DNA of 64,000 bases. Origin: Nemophila menziesii (lineage: Eukaryota; Streptophyta; Magnoliopsida; Boraginales; Hydrophyllaceae). A program made the translations under genes and the position numbers. Under the pieces are notes generated by a model, which was not told the origin of the DNA, did no database searches, and worked only from the letters and a program-made list of their open reading frames with translations. This document shows positions 48,303-60,181 of the stretch, one piece after another. Where the stretch lies: positions 66,766,154-66,830,153 of the forward strand of contig JARWIR010000002.1 of NCBI GenBank assembly GCA_029959085.1. The letters are read 5' to 3'. Positions within the stretch are counted from its first letter, which is position 1, and the number at the start of each line of letters is the position of its first letter.

Positions 48303-50690
48303 TTAATAAGAATACAATCATGTAAATGAAATTTCAAGTAATTTTTTGAAATCTAAAAGTTACTTGTAATAAATATAAAAAAATATTATAAAACAAATTA
48401 AAAGACAGTCCTTTCTCATGTGATTGAAAAATACAACAAAAGAACATTCATTATCAAACAATGTTGGGACGTAAATAATGAGGTAAAGATTAACAAACTA
48501 GAGATACACAATTTAAATTTTTTAGGATTTTCCACTACGAAGAATAATACAGTTTTTTGACTTTTGTGCTTTATGTACTATTGAGGTGTATATTTTAATT
48601 TTTTTTAGTATACAACAGTAATTTAGAGACCCAATCTATATGTCTCTAATATGTTTTCTAAAACATACGAAAATATGAGAAATTGCTCGATTGATTAAAC
48701 ATAATTTTCTAATGTAATACATTATTTGTTAAAATTTAATTTGCGATGGTACAAATGAATTTATTTGAACAATTTGGGAATACCCACTCAGATGTGAAAT
48801 CTACATACTTTATAGAGATGAAAGAAAAGTTGATGAATTTAATGAAATCGTAACTGTTATTATATTTATTCGATAAATTTTATTTGTATTCGATCTTAAA
48901 CATACTAAGATTGAAATATTTGATGTTAATTAATGTCCAATATAATGTTTTTATGGAATAAGATATAGAATATATATGACGAATTTCCAAGTGTTATTTT
49001 TTTTAGAGTCGATGTTAAAGTTGTTAATAAGATTATAAGATGTATAATAAGATCCTCACTGAATTGTCAAACGTGGATATAAAATAGCTAATTCATAATT
49101 CGAGTTTTATCGAGTGAAGAACATTAGCTTGAAAATCTTTTATAAACTGTAATTCATTCTAAACATCAAACTACATCTAAAAATAAGAAGCAAGTAGAAA
49201 ATTGACCGGCAACTAATACCAATATTACATGTTAAAAGATAACGTGCTTATGTAAAGTTAAATTTAAACGTATGTTTGATATCCTTTTAGCACCAAGTTT
49301 TCTAGGTACAAAATACAAATAATACCCAAATTGGTATTCATAAAATATGCATTTGGTAATCTTAATAATAAGAATGACAATTTGTATTAATATATCATGC
49401 AAAAGTTTACAATCTGTGTCTAAGATGATCAATATACATGATTTCATTATACATAAAAATACTATAATTAAATAAAGAAAACTTAATAGAAAGCGTACAA
49501 CACATACCAACCATTTGCAATAAAAACATCCACTTTAATCATATAAGGGGAAACACTATACTGATTTAAAATCATATTTTTATAGTTTACATGTAAATCA
49601 TGTTTCTATAGTTTACATGTCATCGTTATCGTCAGCATCTTCCATACTGGTAGCGACATTCGAAGCATACATTCTTTGATCATACTTGTATTACATCCCA
49701 ACAAAGTAAAACATTGGCAATGATTTTTGCGCTAACTATAAAATGTCTATATTATTGGAATAAACAAATAGCTGCGCCATTAATTTTCCTCCTATTATTA
49801 CCTCATACACTATTTTTTAGCAGCGTTCAGTGCTCACTGGGTTGGGATTGACACACATTGGTTCATGGACCTTTTTATATAATTTTTCAACACCCTTGAT
49901 TATATTATATAGCTTATTATCGATCATTGTTTGAATATTTCTAAAATATGTAATAACTTCAAAAGCATGTGACCAGGAGGTAAATATAATACTTATGGTT
50001 AAACATCATGTGTTTAATCAAGATAATAATCAACATACATATAATTTTTTACAACACATAAAATTATACAATCCATTTAACAGTCCTTCAATATTAAGAT
50101 TAATACTTTAAAGTACAAGAATATTTACCTTTATACGACTCAAGTATTGAGGAAACATCAATCTCCCAAATAAACATAGGTATTGACAACAATTACTCAC
50201 CAAAAATAAATCTACAAGTATCATAAACTACTTTTTTTTTTTTTAAAATTTACTTCAAATTCAGAATGTGAATTACAAACTAAAGCACTACAAAAGGATA
50301 AAATTCTACCTACTCTTAAGTAGCGGAAGAACCTAATTTTGGCCTATAATCTTACTGAGCTAACAATACTCTTTCTGTTGGGACGCACTAAAGTGATGCA
50401 TAGTTAATGTAACATTACAACATCAAGTCATCAAGAACTATTTTTATAATTTGTTTAAAACCTAGAAAATAGATGAGAGATTAAATTTATGGAAAAAAAG
50501 AATATATGTAAACCAAATTAAATAGAACAGTAAAATTTTAAATGATAAAAGTTCAAGAATGTCACCCTCATATACGTAGGGTCATGCCTTTATTAGAGTG
50601 AATGTTAGTAGAGTTGCTTACTAATCCTTCATAATACATTGCATATTAAGATGTGTTTCCAAAATATATATTCTTATGTAGAATATTTTT

Positions 50691-51195
50691 GCTAAAAAAG
50701 ATCGGTTAAAAGAGCCTTAAAGAATTTCAATCTCAAGTATTTCAAGAGAAGTCCACAATATATTAATAATCTGAGGATTAAACTAAAAAAAATGCTATTA
50801 TAGAAGATAATGACACAAATTTGATCATGACTAAGGAGATATTAATATTGAGTAATCTTGAGGAATCCATTCTTCATGATAAACAGATTCTGAAGCAAAA
50901 GGCTAGGGATACATGGTTAGGGAGAGTTTGTAGCTCTAGAAACTACTACTAAAATATTATAAAGGCTAGACAAGTTAGTAATAAGGTTAGAATATTAATT
51001 GATGATTAAGGTAATATCTTATCCTCTCCTGAATAAATAAAAGGAGACTTTATTAGCTTTTACAACTATATTATTGGAACTGGATATCCCAGACAAGAAG
51101 TCTGCTCAGTCAATACACTTAGAGAACGTAATATTTCTCTTAATGATGACCAAATCAAATACTTAAATCAGCTTATAACCACAACAGGAATTAAG
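50691..51195 (+). mobile_element. LINE (L1-type) fragment, U7
   Basis: Compact-type relic with private changes (AATAATCTGAGG, CATGATAAACAG, AGCTCTAGAAAC, CTAAAATATT). Shared stop. Non-coding. Confidence 0.65.
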
Positions 51196-52122
51196 ACAGA
51201 CATATATATTTCAAAACTATGTATATCTCATTTAAATAATATATATTAAGAATAAATTTTGTATATGAAATTACAAAAAAAAATTGACATCCAAAAGTTA
51301 CTTGTATAAAAAAATTATAAAACCAATTAAAACTCATTCCTTTCTCATGTAATTCCAAAATAGAACAAAAGAAAATTCATGTGAAAATGAAAAAAAAGGG
51401 TTTCAAACTACAAAAAAGTTATATATATTATTTAAAGTGGTCAATAAAGAGGATTACGAAAAAATTGTTTAAGGTTAAATTAGTTTTTAAAAATCATAAA
51501 ATAAACTCGATCTAAGTTACTTGTCTTAGATGAACCAATTGAAATATTTTGTATTGATGTTGATGGTCATGGGTGATGAGAAAAACAAAAATATTGTTGG
51601 GTAGGCCTTAGATGGGTAAGCATATTTGTATATGTGTGAGCTAGTTTCAAATACGTTAGATTTAAAAGGTGTTAGTGTATTAAGATGATATGTATCTGAA
51701 TTGAGTGTAAAGCTAGAGGAGGTAGACTTTTGTAAGATTTATATATATAATAAGATAAGCAGAATAAGTTTCCTTTCTCTTGTGGTCAAATTTATTTGTA
51801 ATTTGTTTATCAACCAAATTTGAAAAACTAAATTAAATTATTAAAAATAACTTCTTTTTTTAAATAATAGGAAGACAACTTTCTTAAAAAGTATAACAAT
51901 AGTGTGGAAATTTTAAAAATTTCATAAATCAACCAAATTAAGAAATTTAGTGGCGTATATCTGGTTTGTTTTTTTTAGATTTTTTAAAAGATTAATTAAA
52001 TTAAAATAAAAAAAGAAAATATTTTTTAGAGGTTTCTATTTTTTTTATTTAACACAAATTTTAAAGAGTTAAAACCCAATCTCAACATCCACCATTAACA
52101 CAACTTACCATCAACCGCTTCT

Positions 52123-53298
52123 ATGAAAACCCTAAACATATCGAAATCTCACCGCCGCCGCTGCTACAATTCAACCTCATTGATCATCATACCAACATTA
52201 CCTAATGAAATCTCCATAGAAATCCTATCAAGAGTTCCTGTAAAATCACTTGTAAAACTCAAACTGGTATCAAAATATTGGTACAAACTCATTTCTTCTT
52301 CAAATTTTTCCAAAATCCATTTATCTCAATCAATCAACAACCCCAAAAAAACTCCCCACCACATGATTTTGACATCACTTGCTAATTGGAGCAACTTAAT
52401 ACAATGTCCATGTCCGTCTTTAATCGAAAATCAGTCAACTAATTTAGATTATATAGATTATCCAATGAAAGATCCCAAAAAGAAAATTAGATTTTTTGGA
52501 TCTGTGAATGGATTAATTTGTTTAGCATCAGAGAAAAATGATTTGGTTTTCTGGAATCCATCATTGAAAATATCTAGAAAATTGCCTTCTATAGATATTG
52601 ATAAATACCACATCAAGGCTTATGGGTTTTGGTACGATTTCTCCAATGATGATTACAAACTAATCATTTTTTATGATTTTAATTATACTGATAATTTTGT
52701 ATCCCATGATGGAGTTAAGGTTTATAGTAGGAATTCTAATACTTTGAGGAGTCTTGAAACTTCCAAAGGTGGTTCATATTTTAGTAATTTGGGGTCATTT
52801 CTGAATGAGAAGCTCCACTGGTTATGTTGGGGATATACATCTGTTGATCATGTTAAGAAATGGTTTATTATTTCCCTTGATCTGAAGAATTACTCATATG
52901 GAGAGATTTATCTACCATCCTATAAGGAGAAAGAGAATGGGTTCTTTCATGGAATTACAGTGTTAAATGGTATGTTATATCTGATGCATTATAGTATGGG
53001 ATCTCATATAGATATATTGGTTATGAAAAACTATGGAGTGGAGGATTCTTGGATGAAATTCGTTACCCTTCCACATATACTCGAATTGATATCCGGGCCC
53101 AATATACGATTATGTTTGTTTGATAATGATGAAATTTTGATTGTTTCAAGGTTTTTACTTTTTCTAAACAAATCAAAAGATCATTCAAATATGAATTACC
53201 AACTCCATGAGTTCTTAAACTATTTCCCTGAAGTGATTTATATTGAAAGCTTAGTTTCTCCTTATGTTGATGGTGTGGAGAAGAAGCCTATGGAGTAG
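52123..53298 (+). CDS. F-box/FBA domain protein, intact (391 aa), copy U8
   Basis: Full-length copy with the same architecture as U7: F-box at about 26-66, FBA domain at about 125-345, C-terminal tail ending VEKKPME. Two amino-acid changes are private: F97C (CPCPS) and W208L (NSNTLRSLE). Trp208 lies in the YSRNSNTWRS motif, where a tryptophan is usual in FBA domains, so W208L may weaken folding or target binding. Two silent changes also occur (CCG for CCT at Pro98 and CAA for CAG at Gln360). Expression and start considerations are as for its near-identical neighbours; the promoter block is the same as that of U7 and U9. Confidence 0.84.
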   Translation: MKTLNISKSHRRRCYNSTSLIIIPTLPNEISIEILSRVPVKSLVKLKLVSKYWYKLISSSNFSKIHLSQSINNPKKTPHHMILTSLANWSNLIQCPCPSLIENQSTNLDYIDYPMKDPKKKIRFFGSVNGLICLASEKNDLVFWNPSLKISRKLPSIDIDKYHIKAYGFWYDFSNDDYKLIIFYDFNYTDNFVSHDGVKVYSRNSNTLRSLETSKGGSYFSNLGSFLNEKLHWLCWGYTSVDHVKKWFIISLDLKNYSYGEIYLPSYKEKENGFFHGITVLNGMLYLMHYSMGSHIDILVMKNYGVEDSWMKFVTLPHILELISGPNIRLCLFDNDEILIVSRFLLFLNKSKDHSNMNYQLHEFLNYFPEVIYIESLVSPYVDGVEKKPME

Positions 53299-54055
53299 AC
53301 TTATAAGGGTTCACAAGTCCTAATCATAAGTAAGTGCTTATCTTTTTTACGTTTAATTTATACTTCTAATCTATATTGTATATTTTGAAATCCATTTTAC
53401 TCTTTTTTTAGAGTAACTATCTGAATATGTGAGATATTTTTTTCTAATTAAGTTAAAACTAATATGATATAAAACGTATATTTCACCTTAAAATGAAGAT
53501 AGTTCCATCTCAAAACATACTATTATATATACTTAAATAGATTGTTAAACTGTAGCAAAAACATATGATTTAGATTTCAATTTTATTTATGTTAACGAAT
53601 TGTATATATAATCAAATTCTTGTTGAAACTTAACAAACATTTATTTAATCATATAAGGTTTTCTTACTAAGATAATCACTTATTGTGGTGGTCAGGTACA
53701 ATCATATTCTTTTGGATTTTTTTTGTAGTAAATATGACTTCATTACACTGATTATGTTTTAATTATAATTTTTTATTCAGAAACTAAAGTGTTGGTTGCT
53801 TGTGGATTTCATACATCATAGAAAGAAGAGAACAAGAATTTGAAGACTACAATTTTTTATATTTGTCTTTTATAATGCAATATATTTGCTATTTTTTTGT
53901 ATGAGTCTCAAAATATTTGATTATGTTAGTGTACCTTAAGTTTCTTGGTTATTATTGTGAAATATACAATTTACTGTTGAGTAATTAAAGTATTTATCAA
54001 TGACAAACACATATATATTTGAAAACTCCATATATCTAATTTCAATAATATATAA

Positions 54056-54240
54056 TAGGGTAATACTTCCATCCAATATTGGATGGTCCAATTTTCATAT
54101 CACGGTCATTGATTATTATAACAAAACACATGTCATTAGATTAATGTGTTAGTTACTTTTGCAAGTTTAAAACATAGGGTATGTGTATTAATGTAATTGG
54201 TGTAGGATCATCCAATATTGGATGGAAGAATTTTCCTATA
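54056..54240. mobile_element. MITE-like element, U8 (full)
   Basis: Same 185-bp element at the same unit position. Sequence identical to U7 as far as I can read. Confidence 0.7.
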
Positions 54241-56630
54241 TTAATAAGAATACAATCATGTAAATGAAATTTCAAGTAATTTTTTGAAATCTAAAAGTTA
54301 CTTGTAATAAATATAAAAAAATATTATAAAACAAATTAAAAGACAGTCCTTTCTCATGTGATTGAAAAATACAACAAAAGAACATTCATTATCAAACAAT
54401 GTTGGGACGTAAATAATGAGGTAAAGATTAACAAACTAGAGATACACAATTTAAATTTTTTAGGATTTTCCACTACGAAGAATAATACAGTTTTTTGACT
54501 TTTGTGCTTTATGTACTATTGAGGTGTATATTTTAATTTTTTTTAGTATACAACAGTAATTTAGAGACCCAATCTATATGTCTCTAATATGTTTTCTAAA
54601 ACATACGAAAATATGAGAAATTGCTCGATTGATTAAACATAATTTTCTAATGTAATACATTATTTGTTAAAATTTAATTTGGGATGGTACAAATGAATTT
54701 ATTTGAACAATTTGGGAATACCCACTCAGATGTGAAATCTACATACTTTATAGAGATGAAAGAAAAGTTGATGAATTTAATGAAATCGTAAATGTTATTA
54801 TATTTATTCGATAAATTTTATTTGTATTCGATCTTAAACATACTAAGATTGAAATATTTGATGTTAATTAATGTCCAATATAATGTTTTTATGGAATAAG
54901 ATCTAGAATATATATGACGAATTTCCAAGTGTTATTTTTTTTAGAGTCGATGTTAAAGTTGTTAATAAGATTATAAGATGTATAATAAGATCCTCACTGA
55001 ATTATCCAACATGGATATAAAATAGCTAATTCGTAATTCGAGTTTTATCGAGTGAAGAACATTAGCTTAAAAATCTTTTATAAACTGTAATTCATTCTAA
55101 ACATCAAACTACATCTAAAAATAAGAAGCAAGTAGAAAATTGACCGGCAACTAATACCAATATTACATGAAAAAAGATAACATGCTTATGTAAAGTTAAA
55201 TTTAAACGTATGTTTGATATCCTTTTAGCACCAAGTTTTCTAGGTACAAAATACAAATAATACCCAAATTGGTATTCATAAAATATGCATTTGGTAATCT
55301 TAATAATAAGAATGAAAATTTGTATTAATATATCATGCAAAAGTTTACAATCTGTGTCTAAGATGATCAATATACATGATTTCATTATACATAAAAATAC
55401 TATAATTAAATAAAGAAAACTTAATAGAAAGCGTACAACACATACCAACCATTTGCAATAAAAACATCCACTTTAATCATATAAGGGGAAACACTATACT
55501 GATTTTAAAATCATATTTTTATAGTTTACATGTAAATCATGTTTGTATAGTTTACATGTCATCGTTATCGTCAGCATCTTCCATACTGGTAGCGACATTC
55601 GAAGCATACATTCTTTGATCATACTTGTATTACATCCCAACAAAGTAAAACATTGGCAATGATTTTTGCGCTAACTATAAAATGTCTATATTATTGGAAT
55701 AAACAAATAGGTGCGCCATTAATTTTCCTCCTATTATTACCTCATACACTATTTTTTAGCAGCGTTCAGTGCTCACTAGGTTGGGATTGACACACATTGG
55801 TTCATGGACCTTTTTATATAATTTTTCAACACCCTTGATTATATTATATAGCTTATTATCGATCATTATTTGAATATTTCTAAAATATGTAATAACTTCG
55901 AAAGCATGTGACCAGGAGGTAAATATAATTCTTATGGTTAAACATCATGTGTTTAATCAAGATAATAATCAACATACATATAATTTTTTACAACACATAA
56001 AATTATACAATCCATTTAACAGTCCTTCAATATTAAGATTAATACTTTAAAGTACAAAAATATTTACCTTTATACCACTCAAGTATTGAGGAAACATCAA
56101 TCTCCCAAATAAACATAGGTATTGACAACAATTACTCACCAAAAATAAATCTACAAGTATCATAAACTACTTTTTTTTTTTTTTTAAATTTACTTCAAAT
56201 TCAGAATGTGAATTACAAACTAAAGCACTACAAAAGGATAAAATTCTACCTACTCTTAAGTAGCGGAAGAACCTAATTTTGGCCTATAATCTTACTGAGC
56301 TAACAATACTCTTTCTGTTGGGACGCACTAAAGTGATGCATAGTTAATGTAACATTACAACATCAAGTCATCAAGTACTATTTTTATAATTTGTTTAAAA
56401 CATAGAAAATAGATGAGAGATTAAATTTATAGAAAAAAAGAATATATGTAAACCAAATTAAATAGAACAGTAAAATTTTAAATGATAAAAGTTCAAGAAT
56501 GTCACCCTCATATACGTAGGGTCATGCCTTTATTAGAGTGAATGTTAGTAGAGTTGCTTACTAATCCTTCATAATACTTTGCATATTAAGATGTGTTTCG
56601 AAAATATGTATTCTTATGTAGAATATTTTT

Positions 56631-57136
56631 GCTAAAAAAGATCGGTTAAAAGAGCCTTAAAGAATTTCAATCTCAAGTATTTCAAGAGAAGTCCACAATA
56701 TATTAATAAACTGAGGATTAAACTAAAAAAAAATGCTATTATAGAAGATAATGACACAAATTTGATCATGACTAAGGAGATATTAATATTGAGTAATCTT
56801 GAGGAATCCATTCTTCATGAGAAACAGATTCTGAAGCAAAAGGCTAGGGATACATGGTTAGGGAGAGTTTGTAGCTCGAGAAACTACTACTAACATATTA
56901 TAAAGGCTAGACAAGTTAGTAATAAGGTTAGAATATTAATTGATGATTAAGGTAATATCTTATCCTCTCCTGAATAAATAAAAGGAGACTTTATTAGCTT
57001 TTACAACTATATTATTGGAACTGGATATCCCAGACAAGAAGTCTGCTCAGTCAATACACTTAGAGAACGTAATATTTCTCTTAATGATGAACAAATCAAA
57101 TACTTAAATCAGCTTATAACCACAACAGGAATTAAG
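56631..57136 (+). mobile_element. LINE (L1-type) fragment, U8
   Basis: Compact-type relic, with a longer A run (ACTAAAAAAAAATGC) than its sisters. Shared stop. Ends with GATGAACAAATC as in U5. Non-coding. Confidence 0.65.
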
Positions 57137-58063
57137 ACAGACATATATATTTCAAAACTATGTATATCTCATTTAAATAATATATATTAAGAATAAATTT
57201 TGTATATGAAATTACAAAAACAAATTGACATCCAAAAGTTACTTGTATAAAAAAATTATAAAACCAATTAAAACTCATTCCTTTCTCATGTAATTCCAAA
57301 ATAGAACAAAAGAAAATTCATGTGAAAATGAAAAAAAAGGGTTTCAAACTACAAAAAAGTTATATATATTATTTAAAGTGGTCAATAAAGAGGATTACGA
57401 AAAAATTGTTTAAGGTTAAATTAGTTTTTAAAAATCATAAAATAAACTCGATCTAAGTTACTTGTCTTAGATGAACCAATTGAAATATTTTGTATTGATG
57501 TTGATGGTCATGGGTGATGAGAAAAACAAAAATATTGTTGGGTAGGCCTTAGATGGGTAAGCATATTTGTATATGTGTGAGCTAGTTTCAAATACGTTAG
57601 ATTTAAAAGGTGTTAGTGTATTAAGATGATATGTATCTGAATTGAGTGTAAAGCTAGAGGAGGTAGACTTTTGTAAGATTTATATATATAATAAGATAAG
57701 CAGAATAAGTTTCCTTTCTCTTGTGGTCAAATTTATTTGTAATTTGTTTATCAACCAAATTTGAAAAACTAAATTAAATTATTAAAAATAACTTCTTTTT
57801 TTAAATAATAGGAAGACAACTTTCTTAAAAAGTATAACAATAGTGTGGAAATTTTAAAAATTTCATAAATCAACCAAATTAAGAAATTTAGTGGCGTATA
57901 TCTGGTTTGTTTTTTTTAGATTTTTTAAAAGATTAATTAAATTAAAATAAAAAAAGAAAATATTTTTTAGAGGTTTCTATTTTTTTTATTTAACACCAAT
58001 TTTAAAGAGTTAAAACCCAATCTCAACATCCACCATTAACACAACTTACCATCAACCGCTTCT

Positions 58064-59239
58064 ATGAAAACCCTAAACATATCGAAATCTCACCGCCGCC
58101 GCTGCTACAATTCAACCTCATTGATCATCATACCAACATTACCTAATGAAATCTCCATAGAAATCCTATCAAGAGTTCCTGTAAAATCACTTGTAAAACT
58201 CAAACTGGTATCAAAATATTGGTACAAACTCATTTCTTCTTCAAATTTTTCCAAAATCCATTTATCTCAATCAATCAACAACCCCAAAAAAACTCCCCAC
58301 CACATGATTTTGACATCACTTGCTAATTGGAGCAACTTAATACAATGTCCATTTCCTTCTTTAATCGAAAATCAGTCAACTAATTTAGATTATATAGATT
58401 ATCCAATGAAAGATCCCAAAAAGAAAATTAGATTTTTTGGATCTGTGAATGGATTAATTTGTTTAGCATCAGAGAAAAATGATTTGGTTTTCTGGAATCC
58501 ATCATTGAAAATATCTAGAAAATTGCCTTCTATAGATATTGATAAATACCACATCAAGGCTTATGGGTTTTGGTACGATTTCTCCAATGATGATTACAAA
58601 CTAATCATTTTTTATGATTTTAATTATACTGATAATTTTGTATCCCATGATGGAGTTAAGGTTTATAGTAGGAATTCTAATACTTGGAGGAGTCTTGAAA
58701 CTTCCAAAGGTGGTTCATATTTTAGTAATTTGGGGTCATTTCTGAATGAGAAGCTCCACTGGTTATGTTGGGGATATACATCTGTTGATCATGTTAAGAA
58801 ATGGTTTATTATTTCCCTTGATCTGAAGAATTACTCATATGGAGAGATTTATCTACCATCCTATAAGGAGAAAGAGAATGGGTTCTTTCATGGAATTACA
58901 GTGTTAAATGGTATGTTATATCTGATGCATTATAGTATGGGATCTCATATAGATATATTGGTTATGAAAAACTATGGAGTGGAGGATTCTTGGATGAAAT
59001 TCGTTACCCTTCCACATATACTCGAATTGATATCCGGGCCCAATATACGATTATGTTTGTTTGATAATGATGAAATTTTGATTGTTTCAAGGTTTTTACT
59101 TTTTCTAAACAAATCAAAAGATCATTCAAATATGAATTACCAGCTCCATGAGTTCTTAAACTATTTCCCTGAAGTGATTTATATTGAAAGCTTAGTTTCT
59201 CCTTATGTTGATGGTGTGGAGAAGAAGCCTATGGAGTAG
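58064..59239 (+). CDS. F-box/FBA domain protein, intact (391 aa), copy U9
   Basis: Full-length copy that carries the majority residue at every position where U5-U8 differ, so it is the best reference for the family. F-box at about 26-66 (VSKYWYKLIS core), FBA domain at about 125-345 with FFGSVNGLICLAS, AYGFWYDFSNDDYKLIIFYD, ISLDLKNYSYGEIYLPSYK and VLNGMLYLMHYSMGSHIDIL. The family role is substrate recognition in an SCF E3 ligase in cytosol or nucleus. Known relatives act in defence, hormone signalling or pollen recognition, but nothing here assigns one of these. No introns are needed to read the frame. The gene stands alone on the + strand, and its neighbours are only copies of itself. Confidence 0.88.
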   Translation: MKTLNISKSHRRRCYNSTSLIIIPTLPNEISIEILSRVPVKSLVKLKLVSKYWYKLISSSNFSKIHLSQSINNPKKTPHHMILTSLANWSNLIQCPFPSLIENQSTNLDYIDYPMKDPKKKIRFFGSVNGLICLASEKNDLVFWNPSLKISRKLPSIDIDKYHIKAYGFWYDFSNDDYKLIIFYDFNYTDNFVSHDGVKVYSRNSNTWRSLETSKGGSYFSNLGSFLNEKLHWLCWGYTSVDHVKKWFIISLDLKNYSYGEIYLPSYKEKENGFFHGITVLNGMLYLMHYSMGSHIDILVMKNYGVEDSWMKFVTLPHILELISGPNIRLCLFDNDEILIVSRFLLFLNKSKDHSNMNYQLHEFLNYFPEVIYIESLVSPYVDGVEKKPME

Positions 59240-59996
59240 ACTTATAAGGGTTCACAAGTCCTAATCATAAGTAAGTGCTTATCTTTTTTACGTTTAATTT
59301 ATACTTCTAATCTATATTGTATATTTTGAAATCCATTTTACTCTTTTTTTAGAGTAACTATCTGAATATGTGAGATATTTTTTTCTAATTAAGTTAAAAC
59401 TAATATGATATAAAACGTATATTTCACCTTAAAATGAAGATAGTTCCATCTCAAAACATACTATTATATATACTTAAATAGATTGTTAAACTGTAGCAAA
59501 AACATATGATTTAGATTTCAATTTTATTTATGTTAACGAATTGTATATATAATCAAATTCTTGTTGAAACTTAACAAACATTTATTTAATCATATAAGGT
59601 TTTCTTACTAAGATAATCACTTATTGTGGTGGTCAGGTACAATCATATTCTTTTGGATTTTTTTTGTAGTAAATATGACTTCATTACACTGATTATGTTT
59701 TAATTATAATTTTTTATTCAGAAACTAAAGTGTTGGTTGCTTGTGGATTTCATACATCATAGAAAGAAGAGAACAAGAATTTGAAGACTACAATTTTTTA
59801 TATTTGTCTTTTATAATGCAATATATTTGCTATTTTTTTGTATGAGTCTCAAAATATTTGATTATGTTAGTGTACCTTAAGTTTCTTGGTTATTATTGTG
59901 AAATATACAATTTACTGTTGAGTAATTAAAGTATTTATCAATGACAAACACATATATATTTGAAAACTCCATATATCTAATTTCAATAATATATAA

Positions 59997-60181
59997 TAGG
60001 GTAATACTTCCATCCAATATTGGATGGTCCAATTTTCATATCACGGTCATTGATTATTATAACAAAACACATGTCATTAGATTAATGTGTTAGTTACTTT
60101 TGCAAGTTTAAAACATAGGGTATGTGTATTAATGTAATTGGTGTAGGATCATCCAATATTGGATGGAAGAATTTTCCTATA
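59997..60181. mobile_element. MITE-like element, U9 (full)
   Basis: Same 185-bp element at the same unit position, both terminal palindromes intact. Confidence 0.7.

Larger units (their letters stand above)
46185..52122 (+). repeat. Tandem array unit U7 (5,938 bp)
   Basis: Beta-type unit: its 3' flank carries TTGCGATGG (48741), AGATATAGAAT (48961), CATGTTAAAAG (49230) and TATACGACTC (50136), all shared with U9 but not with U5, U6 or U8. The order of parts is as in U5. Flank 47361-50690 and spacer 51196-52122 hold no recognised gene. Confidence 0.95.
52123..58063 (+). repeat. Tandem array unit U8 (5,941 bp)
   Basis: Mosaic: up to the MITE region it matches U7/U9 (AAATATACAATTTACTG, GAGTAATTAAAG), but further down it carries the alpha variants of U5/U6 (TTGGGATGG, AGATCTAGAAT, TATACCACTC, and ACAAAAACAAATTG shared with U5). 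Flank 53299-56630 and spacer 57137-58063 hold no recognised gene apart from the MITE. Confidence 0.95.

Noticed and set aside
58064..59239. Kelch repeats in the C-terminal half of the F-box proteins
   Set aside because: Relatives are often named F-box/kelch, but I see the FBA domain pattern and no repeated GG...W kelch blades.
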